DNA of 64,000 bases, from positions 1,394,501 through 1,458,500 of the forward strand of contig NZ_CP009286.1 of the NCBI RefSeq assembly GCF_000758685.1, in the 5' to 3' direction. The notes beneath the pieces are model-generated. The model was not told the DNA's origin and ran no database searches. It saw nothing but the letters and a program-made list of their open reading frames with translations. Positions 1-8,281 of the stretch are shown here, piece after piece (within the stretch, counting starts at the first letter, position 1; each line of letters begins with the position of its first letter). The DNA is from Paenibacillus stellifer. GTDB taxonomy: Bacteria > Bacillota > Bacilli > Paenibacillales > Paenibacillaceae. The translations under genes and the position numbers were made by a program.

Positions 1-861
1 TTCCGGACGGAGGGAGGCTCCAGCACTTCCACGGCGGGTCCGTAGGACAAAATATAATCATACAGCCATTGATCCTCCGGCCACCCCACTGCAACCAGGA
101 AGGAACCGTCTTCGGTCCGAACGAAGTCCTTATCCCCGAACTCGTCATAGATGCGGAAGGCGGCATGAGGCGAAAATTTGAGTCTGACCATCGCCGGGAC
201 GCCGTAGTCTTCGCGGGAAGGCTCAATCTCGGGCGGATGATAAGCGCCGGCGTCGAAGGTGTCGTCCAGCAGCGCGGGAAGGGACATGCGGCTTATCTTG
301 AAGATCCGGTAATCGCTACGGGACAGGCAGTAGGCAAGCAAATACCACGAGTGCGATTTGAATACAAGCTTCAGCGGGTACACGCGCCGTTCGCGGGCTT
401 CGCCGCTAGAATTGAAGTAGGTGAAGGCGAGTGCGCGTCTTTGGATGACGCCGTTCTTCAGCGTCTCGAACTTCTCCCGGTCTGCCTTCGAATTGCCCCA
501 GCGCGATAAATCCACCTCGATCCACTCCGTATCCCTCTTCTCAAAAAGACTGCGCAGCTTGCCGAGCGTATGCTGCGGATCGACATGCCGCGTGGCGGAC
601 AGACTCTGCAGGCCGAACAGAATGTCGTTCTGCTCCTCTTCGGAGATGACGGCTTTATTCAGAACAAACGTATCCAGAATGAAAATGCCTCCACCCTTTC
701 CCTGGGCGGTATATACAGGAATGCCCGCCGCCGCCAGCGTATCGATATCGCGCAGAATGGTGCGGACGGATACCTCGAAATGCTCGGCCAGCGCTTTGGC
801 CGTCGTATTTTTGTGCTCCAGCAGGAGATACACAATTTCAAACAATCTGCCGATTTGCATG
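1..861 (-). CDS. HTH/WYL-domain transcriptional regulator (YafY type), C-terminus cut by window edge
   Basis: The first 287 codons of a minus-strand gene are present; the rest lies beyond base 1. The N-terminal ~60 residues form a DeoR/HTH_11 winged helix (MQIGRLFEIVYLLLEHKNTT, then SVRTILRDIDTLAAAGI). Residues from about 140 on match a WYL domain, with SWYLLAYC near the middle and a WCX-like C-terminal part. WYL regulators sense small ligands or nucleic acids and usually control nearby genes. The ATG at 861 is preceded by AGGTGG, and the frame is open to the window edge. The target is unknown because the downstream neighbour is not in view. Confidence 0.85.
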
Positions 862-1107
862 CAACCACCTCATGCTCCCAGTATAGCCTATGCCGGGACA
901 ACAAGCTGTAGCGTTTGCTCCCGCGCATAGCCTAGACTCACGCCTGGGCCCGAGCGCGTTAGCGGCTGCACTGGTTTAAAGATGCAAGCCCTCAGCGCGC
1001 ATATAGTGCCGTGAGTAATCCTGGGGGTAATCCCAAAGATTAATCCCGGAGAGTCCGCAGCCAACTGCCCTAGTACACAGCGAGGGCAAGCTAATCACGA
1101 AGCATAA
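862..1107. other. intergenic region upstream of the WYL regulator, no gene seen
   Basis: About 245 GC-rich bases lie between the WYL regulator start and the terminator of the next minus-strand gene. I see no supported ORF. Short complementary blocks occur (for example TGCCCT/AGGGCA near 1067-1089), so a structured leader for the regulator is possible, but I match it to no known riboswitch. Confidence 0.4.
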
Positions 1108-1151
1108 AAATATCGCATTCCCCGCGATTCAAGAGAGGGAATGCGATATTT
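1108..1151 (-). terminator. intrinsic terminator of the 1194-1499 gene
   Basis: Perfect 15-bp inverted repeat (AAATATCGCATTCCC / GGGAATGCGATATTT) with a 14-base loop. On the minus strand it is followed by a run of T, the complement of the A-run at 1106-1110. Confidence 0.85.
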
Positions 1152-1193
1152 GGGACTCGGATTCTTTTAAATCAGACTGTGCTGAACTGTAGT

Positions 1194-1499
1194 TTATACG
1201 AGATTGATATTCAAAAAGTTAGGGATGATAATCAGCTTTCCTTTTCCTCTGTGATTATCGTCTACCGGAACGAAGATGCCTACAGTCTGGATATTGGCCA
1301 GTTCCACTGCAAAATCGGTGTGCGGCGCAACATCAAACGTAAGGGTCGGCGCGTTGTATCGGGTAATCACCAGCTGCAGCAGCGCTTTGCCTTCGTTCTT
1401 GAGCAGTACCAATGCGTTAATACCAGGAGGTATTTCCTCGATAAAGTAACCTTGTCCTACTCCAGCATCTTGCTCTACACGCAGTTCTACATGTTTCAT
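1194..1499 (-). CDS. small protein of unknown function (101 aa)
   Basis: I do not recognise this protein. It is rich in beta-branched residues, has no signal peptide or cysteine, and alternates hydrophobic strands with APHTDFAVELANIQTVGIFV near the C-terminal half. That pattern is compatible with a small beta-sandwich, loosely like spore-appendage (DUF3992) subunits, but this is only a guess. A GGGAG ribosome binding site precedes the ATG, and a strong terminator follows the stop, so it is probably a real monocistronic gene. Confidence 0.6.
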   Translation of the reverse strand: MKHVELRVEQDAGVGQGYFIEEIPPGINALVLLKNEGKALLQLVITRYNAPTLTFDVAPHTDFAVELANIQTVGIFVPVDDNHRGKGKLIIIPNFLNINLV

Positions 1500-1587
1500 C
1501 TTCTTGTCTCCCTTCCAACTTTCTGATACATCATATGCATTTCTATGAAGTTGTTTCTAGTTGTTCAACTATTATTGGTATACAGAT

Positions 1588-2925
1588 TCAAGCAAAGATT
1601 AATCGAACCCAATAGTATAAAAGAAATAAGGTTACAATGGTCGTTAGAGGAATCACGATCAGGGTGACACGCAAATAATCTTTCCATTTAATCGGAATAT
1701 GCTGTTGTCTAAGGATGTGCATCCACAGAAGAGAGGCGAGAGTTCCGATTGGAAGCAGCAGGGAGCCGATATCGCTTCCGATAATATTGGACAGATAGAT
1801 GATCTTCAGTGTGACAGGATCGAGATTCAATTCGGTCAAGGTGATCGTTCCGATCATCAGCGCGGGATGATTGTTGAACACATTGGACAGAATGGAGACG
1901 AGTCCGCCCATGATCAAGCTTGCCTGCAGCAATCCCTGTGCTACGATGGGGGCGCACGCTTTTACCAGTACAGAAGTTAGTCCGGCGTTATGCAGGCCAT
2001 AAATAATAACGTACATGGAGAAGGCGAAGATCAGAATATGCCACGGAATTTTCTTCACAATATCGGAGGGACTTGTCCCCAGACGGTACCACCTCCACAG
2101 CAGCAGAACGATCGAACCCAATACGGCAACCCATTCAACCGGAATGGCCAAGAAGGAGGCGACAAAGAGAAGACAGCGCAGTATAAAAACAAAGCCTAAA
2201 ATTTTCAGCATAAAAAAGGTTCGCTTCTTCTTGGTTTTATCCGGATGAAGGTCGGCAGTGAAAAAGGTCTCTTCCAGATCGTATTCTGCGGACGGCAGTG
2301 TTTGGGGCAGCTTGTTCTTCATAACAAGAAACATGAGGGACGACATAAACAGCAGTCCTGCGGTCGCAGGAACAAACATCATGGCTGTGTGCATATACAG
2401 GCTCATATGGACAATTTTCAGGGCGATCAAGTTAACGATATTGCTAACCCCGATAGGAGCGCTGGAAGCAGTTGCAATCAACGCACCGCTTAATAGATAG
2501 GGGATCATTTGATGCGGTTTCAAGCGTAGATTTTTCAGCAGCAGGATGAGTATCGGGGTTGTAATAAGAATACTTCCGTCATTGTTGAATAATAGGGTCA
2601 TGCAAAAACAGAGAATTTGAATATACCAATATAATCGATAGCCGGATCCCTTGGACAAAAGAGTCAGCCTTACAGCCGCCCAATTGAAAAAACCGAAGCT
2701 TTCCAGAATGACCGCCATGACGATCGTCGCCATTATGGTAATGGACGCCCCTCCGATCTTCTGGATGATGTTCGCAACGTCATGGCGGGATACGATTCCG
2801 GTTAGTAGAATAATTCCGGCCCCGACGGATGCCGGCCAGACTTCGCTGATTCCTCCGGGTCTCCAGAAAATAACCAGCATAGCCATAATAAATACAAAAC
2901 CGGTGATTACGATGTCCAATGTCAT
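1588..2925 (-). CDS. ArsB/NhaD superfamily membrane permease
   Basis: A 445-residue polytopic membrane protein with about 11-12 hydrophobic segments. It has the two-fold repeat of the ArsB/CitMHS ion transporter superfamily: a half-helix signature FNNDGSILITTPILILLL near residue 113-130 and a second FNNHPALMIGTITL near residue 355. Both NN-containing re-entrant motifs are typical of arsenite (ArsB) or Na+/H+ (NhaD) carriers. No arsR or arsC is adjacent, so substrate is uncertain. AGGAGGGGG lies just before the ATG. It is divergent from fruR across ~290 bp. Confidence 0.8.
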   Translation of the reverse strand: MTLDIVITGFVFIMAMLVIFWRPGGISEVWPASVGAGIILLTGIVSRHDVANIIQKIGGASITIMATIVMAVILESFGFFNWAAVRLTLLSKGSGYRLYWYIQILCFCMTLLFNNDGSILITTPILILLLKNLRLKPHQMIPYLLSGALIATASSAPIGVSNIVNLIALKIVHMSLYMHTAMMFVPATAGLLFMSSLMFLVMKNKLPQTLPSAEYDLEETFFTADLHPDKTKKKRTFFMLKILGFVFILRCLLFVASFLAIPVEWVAVLGSIVLLLWRWYRLGTSPSDIVKKIPWHILIFAFSMYVIIYGLHNAGLTSVLVKACAPIVAQGLLQASLIMGGLVSILSNVFNNHPALMIGTITLTELNLDPVTLKIIYLSNIIGSDIGSLLLPIGTLASLLWMHILRQQHIPIKWKDYLRVTLIVIPLTTIVTLFLLYYWVRLIFA

Positions 2926-3149
2926 AGTTCCCCCTCCTTCATGACGGGTTAAATAAGGGCAGTGCTAGATTTCCTTTCGCTATATTTATATTCATCTGAA
3001 AATACTAGGAACTGGCCCTTTGTCCATATCTTTGAATATGTACTCTCAACTCTAGCAATCCCGAATTTCGAGAGAGAGCGGCCAATGTTATCCGGTCTTT
3101 TGAAGCAGTTCACCAAATGGATACACTTTTGAAGGGTTCTGAAGATTTT

Positions 3150-3180
3150 TGATTGTTTTTGAATAATAGTGATTGTTTTT
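3150..3180 (+). promoter_or_regulatory. candidate FruR operator: two direct repeats upstream of fruR
   Basis: The 11-mer TGATTGTTTTT occurs at 3150-3160 and again at 3170-3180, exactly 20 bp apart, about two helical turns. DeoR-family sugar regulators commonly bind direct repeats before their own operon. A weak -35/-10 pair (TTGTTT at 3173, TACGAT at 3195, 16-bp spacer) overlaps the second repeat, so bound FruR would block transcription. Inferred from position and sequence only. Confidence 0.5.
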
Positions 3181-3223
3181 TACCGGATTTATGATACGAT
3201 ATGACTAGGCAGGAGGAATGAAA

Positions 3224-3970
3224 GTGCTTACGGAAGAACGTTACGCATTGATATTACAGCGCTTACAAGAAAATGGGGTCGTCAAGCTTCATGAGCTAAC
3301 CACTCTGCTGGATGCTTCGGAATCTACGGTACGACGGGATTTAATCGATTTGGAGTCACGAGATTTGCTCAAACGGGTACATGGGGGCGCCTCCATTCTA
3401 TCTCACCGGAGCCTGGAGCCCGGCATGGAGGAGAAAACCTCCAAAAACGTTCAACAAAAACAGTCGATTGCCCGTTTAGCCGCCGCTCAGCTGCAGGATG
3501 GTGAATGTATTTATTTAGATGCGGGAACAACAACGTTAGCAATGATTTCCCAAATTACTTCGAAGGACATCACGGTTGTCACTAACGGTCTGTCGCATGT
3601 GGAAGAGCTGGTCAGCAAGCGCATTCGCAGCTACCTGCTCGGCGGAATGATGAAGAGCCATACAAAAGCGGTCATTGGCAGTATTGCTCTGCAAAATATG
3701 GAGAACTTTCGCTTCGACAAATGTTTTCTGGGTACAAATGGCGTAGATGCGGAATTCGGGTTCACGACTCCCGATCCGGAGGAGGCTCTTATCAAGCGGC
3801 GGGCCCACCAGCTGTCCAGTACCACTTACGTGCTGGCGGACTCCAGCAAATTCGGCGAGGTCGCTTTCGCCAAGCTGTTTGATCTGCACGAGGCTGCGGT
3901 CATTACGGAATCCGTTCCGGAACGTCTGCGCCAGTCCTTTGCCGGAAAAACCAAAATAATTGAGGGATGA
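3224..3970 (+). CDS. fruR: DeoR-family fructose operon repressor FruR
   Basis: A 248-residue repressor of the fructose operon that in this family is relieved by fructose 1-phosphate. The N-terminal winged helix holds the DeoR signature (ASESTVRRDLIDLESRDLLK), followed by VHGGA; the C-terminal DeoRC sensor domain carries YLDAGTTT and VTNGL. I chose GTG 3224 over ATG 3218 because AGGAGG at 3211-3216 is 7 nt from the GTG but only 1 nt from the ATG, and the resulting MLTEER start fits the family. It lies 3 nt before fruK. Confidence 0.9.
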   Translation: MLTEERYALILQRLQENGVVKLHELTTLLDASESTVRRDLIDLESRDLLKRVHGGASILSHRSLEPGMEEKTSKNVQQKQSIARLAAAQLQDGECIYLDAGTTTLAMISQITSKDITVVTNGLSHVEELVSKRIRSYLLGGMMKSHTKAVIGSIALQNMENFRFDKCFLGTNGVDAEFGFTTPDPEEALIKRRAHQLSSTTYVLADSSKFGEVAFAKLFDLHEAAVITESVPERLRQSFAGKTKIIEG

Positions 3971-3973
3971 AAT

Positions 3974-4885
3974 ATGATCTATACGGTGACGCTTAACCCT
4001 TCCATCGATTACATCGTGGAGGTAGAAGATTTGAAGCTGGGCGATCTGAACCGGATGAAGCGGGATTTGAAGCTTCCGGGAGGCAAGGGGATCAATGTAT
4101 CCCGCGTGCTGAATCAGCTTGAGGTTGGCAATACGGCTCTCGGCTTTCTCGGAGGATTTACCGGAAGGTTCATCGACGACAAGCTGCGGGAGGACGGAAT
4201 CGGGCGCGATTTCGTATTCGTCAAGGATGACACCCGCATCAACATCAAGCTGAAAGCGGGAGAAGAGACGGAAATCAACGGGCTTGGCCCGGTGATCGAA
4301 AGTCAGGAAGCCGCGAAGCTTCTGGATAAATTGTCGCATCTGCAGCCTGATGACATTGTCATTCTGTCGGGCAGCGCACCGCCTTCGCTTGGCGGAGACT
4401 TCTATCAGAAGCTGGTTCAGGCGTGCCGGCAGTCCGGGGCCGAATTCGTCATAGACACGACGGGCAAGGCACTCAAGGAAGCGCTTGTTCACAAGCCGCT
4501 GCTCGTCAAGCCGAATCATCATGAGCTGGCAGAGCTTTATGGCGTTACGATTAACTCCATAGAGGAGATTGTCTTATATGGCCGCAAGCTGCTTGCGGAA
4601 GGCGCCCGGCATGTGCTGATTTCCATGGCAGGCGAAGGCGCATTGCTCATTACGGAGAATGAGGTGTACCGCGCCACCGTACCGTCCGGAACGGTGCGAA
4701 ATTCGGTAGGCGCGGGCGACTCCATGATCGCCGGATTTGTCGGGACGCTGGTTCTGACCGGCGATCTCATCGAAGCTTTCCGCACCGGGGTCGCTTCGGG
4801 CAGCGCCACCGCATTCTCCGACGATTTGGCCGTGAAGGAGGAGATAGAGCGGCTGCGCCCCCAGGTCGACATTACCCCGCTGTAA
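3974..4885 (+). CDS. fruK: 1-phosphofructokinase
   Basis: PfkB-family kinase of 303 residues that phosphorylates fructose 1-phosphate from the PTS to fructose 1,6-bisphosphate. It begins MIYTVTLNPSIDYIVEV and holds the N-terminal GGKGINVSRVL sugar-binding motif and the C-terminal NSVGAGDSMIAGF motif with the catalytic Asp. The ATG follows GAGGG of the fruR end, so the two genes are closely coupled. Confidence 0.95.
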   Translation: MIYTVTLNPSIDYIVEVEDLKLGDLNRMKRDLKLPGGKGINVSRVLNQLEVGNTALGFLGGFTGRFIDDKLREDGIGRDFVFVKDDTRINIKLKAGEETEINGLGPVIESQEAAKLLDKLSHLQPDDIVILSGSAPPSLGGDFYQKLVQACRQSGAEFVIDTTGKALKEALVHKPLLVKPNHHELAELYGVTINSIEEIVLYGRKLLAEGARHVLISMAGEGALLITENEVYRATVPSGTVRNSVGAGDSMIAGFVGTLVLTGDLIEAFRTGVASGSATAFSDDLAVKEEIERLRPQVDITPL

Positions 4886-4910
4886 TGCTATAGAGGCCGG
4901 AATCGTCATC

Positions 4911-4955
4911 ATGAAATTGAACCTCATGAAATTGAACCTCATGAAATTGAACTCG
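4911..4955. repeat. 15-bp tandem repeat, three copies, between fruK and fruA
   Basis: ATGAAATTGAACCTC is repeated head-to-tail at 4911-4925 and 4926-4940, with a third copy at 4941-4955 that diverges in its last bases. The unit is 5 codons long (MKLNL) and has no stop, so it extends an open frame upstream of fruA, but no ribosome binding site precedes it. Confidence 0.85.
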
Positions 4956-4993
4956 TGAACTTGAAATTTAGCTATTTAAAGGAGTTGACAGAT

Positions 4994-6961
4994 ATGAGAA
5001 TTACAGACTTGATGATTAAACAGACCATGATCATGGATCTCCAGGCAACGACGAAGGAAGCCGCTATCGACGAGCTTATCGCCAGCCTGGATCAGAACGG
5101 ACGCATCAATGACCGGGTGCTGTTCAAGGAAATGATTCTGAAGCGCGAGGCAGAGTCCAGCACGGGTATCGGCGGCGGAATCGCCATGCCCCATGCCAAG
5201 ACAAAGGCCGTGAACGAAGCGACGGTTGTCTTCGCCAAGAGTGCAGCTGGCGTTGATTTCGAGACGCTGGACGGCGAACCGGCTTACCTGTTCTTCATGA
5301 TTGCGGCTCCGGAAGGAGCCGGCAACACGCATCTTCGCACGCTCGCCGCATTGTCCCGCATGCTGATCGATCCCGACTTTATCGAGCAGCTGAAGAATAC
5401 CCGCACGCCCGATGAGGTGGCGGCTCTGTTCGATGCGAAGCAGGCGGCGGACGAAGCGGCCAAGGCAGCCGAAGAAGCGGCTCTGGCGGCCAAAGCCTCG
5501 AAACAAGCGGCAGCCCAGCCTGCAGACGGCGGAATGATCGTCGGGGCACCTGATAAAATGGAAGCGCTTGTAGTGGCGGTTACGGCCTGTCCGACCGGCA
5601 TTGCGCACACCTACATGGCGGAAGATGCGCTGAAGAAGAAAGCCAAGGAGCTTGGCATCAACATCCGCGTTGAGACGAATGGCTCCGAAGGCGCCAAGAA
5701 CACGCTAACCGCGGATGAAATCAGCCGTGCCAGCGGGGTTATCGTCGCCGCCGACAAGCAGGTCGAGATGGGCCGCTTCGATGGCAAGCCGGTCCTGCAG
5801 AGACCGGTCAGCGACGGCATCCGCAAGCCGGAAGAGCTGATCCGCAAGGCTGCGGCCGGCGACGCGCCGATCTACCGCAGCAAGGGCGGGGCATCCTCCG
5901 CAGGCGGATCGGCCGCGGAGGGCAAGCCGAGCATTGGCAGCAAGATTTACAAGGATCTGATGAACGGCATTTCCCACATGCTCCCGTTCGTTGTCGGCGG
6001 CGGTATTCTGATCGCCATCTCATTCCTGTTCGAGCAGGTCGGCGGCGCGGAGAATCCGATCTACAAGCTGCTTATGGCAATCGGCGGAGGTGACGGCGCG
6101 TTCCATTTCCTGATTCCGATTCTCGCCGGCTTCATCGCGATGAGCATTGGCGACCGTCCGGCGCTGATGCCCGGTATCGTCGGCGGTTATATGGCGGCAT
6201 CGTCCAACGCCGGCTTCCTGGGCGGTCTAGCCGCCGGTTTTCTCGCCGGATATATTGTCATCGGCCTGCGCAAGCTGTTCGCCGGCCTGCCTAAATCGCT
6301 GGACGGCCTGAAGCCGATCCTGCTGTACCCGGTATTTGGCCTTCTGGTTACGGGCACGATTATGTATTTCATCTTCGACCCGTTCTTCAGCTGGATTAAC
6401 ACTGGACTCACCGATGGTCTGAAGAACATTGGAACAGGCAATGCCGTACTGCTCGGCATTATTCTCGGCGGCATGATGGCGATCGACATGGGCGGTCCGT
6501 TTAACAAAGCGGCTTACACCTTTGCCATCGGCATCTTCACTTCGACAGGCGACGGCGTATGGATGGCGGCCGTTATGGCCGGGGGCATGGTTCCTCCGCT
6601 GGCGATCGCCCTGGCAACAACCTTCTTCAAGCAAAAATTCACGGAAGAAGAACGGAAGTCCGGCTTGACGAACTATGTGCTCGGGCTGAGCTTCATCACC
6701 GAAGGCGCAATTCCGTTCGCGGCAGCCGACCCGCTTCGCGTGCTGACTTCCTGCATTATCGGCTCCGCAGTGGCCGGCGGTCTGACCCAGCTATGGCATA
6801 TCAACATTCCTGCACCGCACGGCGGCATCTTCGTAGCCGCTCTCGCCAACCACGCGCTGCTGTTCATGCTGTCGGTCATCATCGGCTCCGTCATCTCGGC
6901 GCTCATCCTCGGCGTCTGGAAGAAGTCGTTGGCTGATAAGCGTGTAGCAGTGAAAGCCTAA
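4994..6961 (+). CDS. fruA: fructose-specific PTS enzyme IIABC
   Basis: A 655-residue membrane permease that imports fructose and phosphorylates it at C1. Domains in order: EIIA (1-150, phospho-His67 in GGGIAMPHAKT), an Ala/Lys-rich linker (150-180), EIIB (188-290, phospho-Cys199 in VVAVTACPTGIAHTYM), then EIIC with about 8-9 membrane helices (about 315-650). I chose ATG 4994 because AAAGGAG sits at 4978-4984; the GTG at 4955 has no ribosome binding site. Last gene of the fru operon. Confidence 0.95.
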   Translation: MRITDLMIKQTMIMDLQATTKEAAIDELIASLDQNGRINDRVLFKEMILKREAESSTGIGGGIAMPHAKTKAVNEATVVFAKSAAGVDFETLDGEPAYLFFMIAAPEGAGNTHLRTLAALSRMLIDPDFIEQLKNTRTPDEVAALFDAKQAADEAAKAAEEAALAAKASKQAAAQPADGGMIVGAPDKMEALVVAVTACPTGIAHTYMAEDALKKKAKELGINIRVETNGSEGAKNTLTADEISRASGVIVAADKQVEMGRFDGKPVLQRPVSDGIRKPEELIRKAAAGDAPIYRSKGGASSAGGSAAEGKPSIGSKIYKDLMNGISHMLPFVVGGGILIAISFLFEQVGGAENPIYKLLMAIGGGDGAFHFLIPILAGFIAMSIGDRPALMPGIVGGYMAASSNAGFLGGLAAGFLAGYIVIGLRKLFAGLPKSLDGLKPILLYPVFGLLVTGTIMYFIFDPFFSWINTGLTDGLKNIGTGNAVLLGIILGGMMAIDMGGPFNKAAYTFAIGIFTSTGDGVWMAAVMAGGMVPPLAIALATTFFKQKFTEEERKSGLTNYVLGLSFITEGAIPFAAADPLRVLTSCIIGSAVAGGLTQLWHINIPAPHGGIFVAALANHALLFMLSVIIGSVISALILGVWKKSLADKRVAVKA

Positions 6962-6984
6962 GCTGTTAAGTGAAATAAAAGGCA

Positions 6985-7013
6985 TTGACAGGATAGAGAT
7001 TGTTCTCTATAAT
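6985..7013 (+). promoter_or_regulatory. perfect consensus sigma-A promoter upstream of the nitrogenase-like operon
   Basis: TTGACA at 6985-6990 and TATAAT at 7008-7013 with exactly 17 bp between them, 24 bp after the fruA stop. Transcription would start near 7020 and run through a ~300-base leader into cysK at 7325, crossing two intrinsic terminators. Confidence 0.85.
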
Positions 7014-7073
7014 CCGTAATAACCATTAAATCCCATTGTAATAATATGAATTGGCATAAGGCTGACCGGTACT

Positions 7074-7122
7074 CCGGAAGCTGGGCCTCCGATGGTTCGG
7101 AGCGCTTGGCTTCCGGTTTTTT
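7074..7122 (+). terminator. intrinsic terminator or attenuator in the leader (first)
   Basis: Outer stem CCGGAAGC (7074-7081) / GCTTCCGG (7109-7116), inner stem CTCCGA/TCGGAG, then six T (7117-7122). It can end readthrough from fruA, but it also lies about 55 nt downstream of the consensus promoter, so it would truncate that transcript unless antiterminated. Confidence 0.85.
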
Positions 7123-7143
7123 GGATTTTGTTCCGGAAATGAT

Positions 7144-7159
7144 TGTGATATTAATCACA
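7144..7159. promoter_or_regulatory. perfect FNR/CRP-type palindrome
   Basis: TGTGATATTAATCACA fits TGTGA-N6-TCACA exactly; the symmetry extends to ATTGTGAT/ATCACAAT (7142-7161). In Bacillus this is the FNR box used for anaerobic activation. I see no clear -10 at the right distance downstream, so its promoter, or a roadblock role within the leader, is undetermined. Confidence 0.65.
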
Positions 7160-7202
7160 ATATTGACCTATGCCTGGCATTACCACGTCAACCAGTTAAC
7201 TG

Positions 7203-7245
7203 GAGGCTTGTTCCGATTTGGCAGAATCGGAGTGGGCCTCTTTTT
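7203..7245 (+). terminator. intrinsic terminator or attenuator in the leader (second)
   Basis: Stem GAGGC (7203-7207) / GCCTC (7236-7240) with inner TCCGATT (7212-7218) / AATCGGA (7225-7231), then five T. It overlaps the 3' end of a 12-bp palindrome CCAGTTAACTGG (7192-7203). It stands 80 nt before cysK with no gene between, so it looks regulatory rather than simply terminal. Confidence 0.8.
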
Positions 7246-7324
7246 AAATCATCGGAAAAGTTAAGCCTGTGCGCTTGCCTTGACTGATGCTGATGAATTT
7301 ACCTGAACCTGGAGGGAACTACTG

Positions 7325-8281
7325 ATGTCAAAAATTGCAAGCAAGCTGACCGATCTGATCGGCAACACTCCTCTTCTGGAATTGAACGGGTACAGCGAAG
7401 AGAAGGGGCTTGGCGCGTCGGTGATCGCGAAGCTCGAATACTTCAACCCGGCAGGGAGTGTCAAAGACCGCATTGGATACGCGATGATCAAGGATGCGGA
7501 GGAACAGGGCCTGATCGGACCGGATACCGTCCTGATTGAGCCGACAAGCGGCAATACGGGCATCGCCCTGGCCTTCGTCGCGGCTGCCCGCGGATACCGG
7601 CTTATCCTGACGATGCCGGATACGATGAGTGAAGAGCGCCGCAATCTGCTGAAGGCGCTGGGAGCGGAGCTTGTGCTTACCCCCGGCGCGGAAGGAATCG
7701 GGGGCTCGGTCCGCAAGGCGGAAGCGCTGGCGGCCATAACTCCAAATTCCTTCGTTCTTCAGCAGTTCAACAATCCGGCCAATCCCAAGATCCACCGCTC
7801 GACGACGGCGGAGGAAATCTGGAAAGACACGGATGGCAAGGTGGATATCTTCGTCGGCGGAGTAGGCACCGGCGGCACGATCACCGGAGTGGGCGAAGTG
7901 CTGAAGGAGCGGAACTCGGACGTCAAGATCGTAGCTGTGGAGCCATTCAATTCTCCGGTGCTCTCGGGCGGCAATCCCGGTCCGCATCAGATTCAGGGAC
8001 TGGGCGCAGGCTTCGTGCCGCAGATTCTGAACCGGGACATCATCGATGAAGTATTCAAGGTGCGGAACGAGGAGGCGCTGGAGACGGCCAGAGACCTGGC
8101 CCGGACCGAGGGGCTGCTCGTTGGCATTTCCTCAGGCGCGGCTGTCTTCGCGGCCGCCCAATTGGCCAAACGCAAGGAGAACCGGGGCAAGAATATTGTA
8201 GTGCTTCTGCCGGATACGGGCGAACGCTATTTATCGACCGTACTGTTCCGGGAGCCTGCCCAGACAGGAGGCGTGTCATGA
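7325..8281 (+). CDS. cysK: cysteine synthase (O-acetylserine sulfhydrylase), first of the nitrogenase-like operon
   Basis: PLP-dependent beta-replacement enzyme of 318 residues that makes cysteine from O-acetylserine and sulfide. It has [10 protein letters not shown] (11-20), the PLP lysine K47 in NPAGSVKDR, the substrate loop PTSGNTG and the phosphate-binding GGVGTGGT. The ATG follows GGAGGG. Its stop overlaps the next start (ATGA, 8278-8281), which couples it translationally to the NifK-like subunit, an unusual pairing suggesting it uses a product of that enzyme. Thiols can replace sulfide in this family, so S-alkylcysteine synthesis is also possible. Confidence 0.93.
   Translation: MSKIASKLTDLIGNTPLLELNGYSEEKGLGASVIAKLEYFNPAGSVKDRIGYAMIKDAEEQGLIGPDTVLIEPTSGNTGIALAFVAAARGYRLILTMPDTMSEERRNLLKALGAELVLTPGAEGIGGSVRKAEALAAITPNSFVLQQFNNPANPKIHRSTTAEEIWKDTDGKVDIFVGGVGTGGTITGVGEVLKERNSDVKIVAVEPFNSPVLSGGNPGPHQIQGLGAGFVPQILNRDIIDEVFKVRNEEALETARDLARTEGLLVGISSGAAVFAAAQLAKRKENRGKNIVVLLPDTGERYLSTVLFREPAQTGGVS

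Noticed and set aside
3536..4522. 328-codon minus-strand frame across fruR and fruK
   Set aside because: Crosses two well-recognised genes on the other strand; composition is that of a shadow frame.
6962..7324. T-box or SAM riboswitch in the cysK leader
   Set aside because: No T-box GGTGG-type motif or SAM-I core is visible; only the terminators, palindromes and promoter can be supported.
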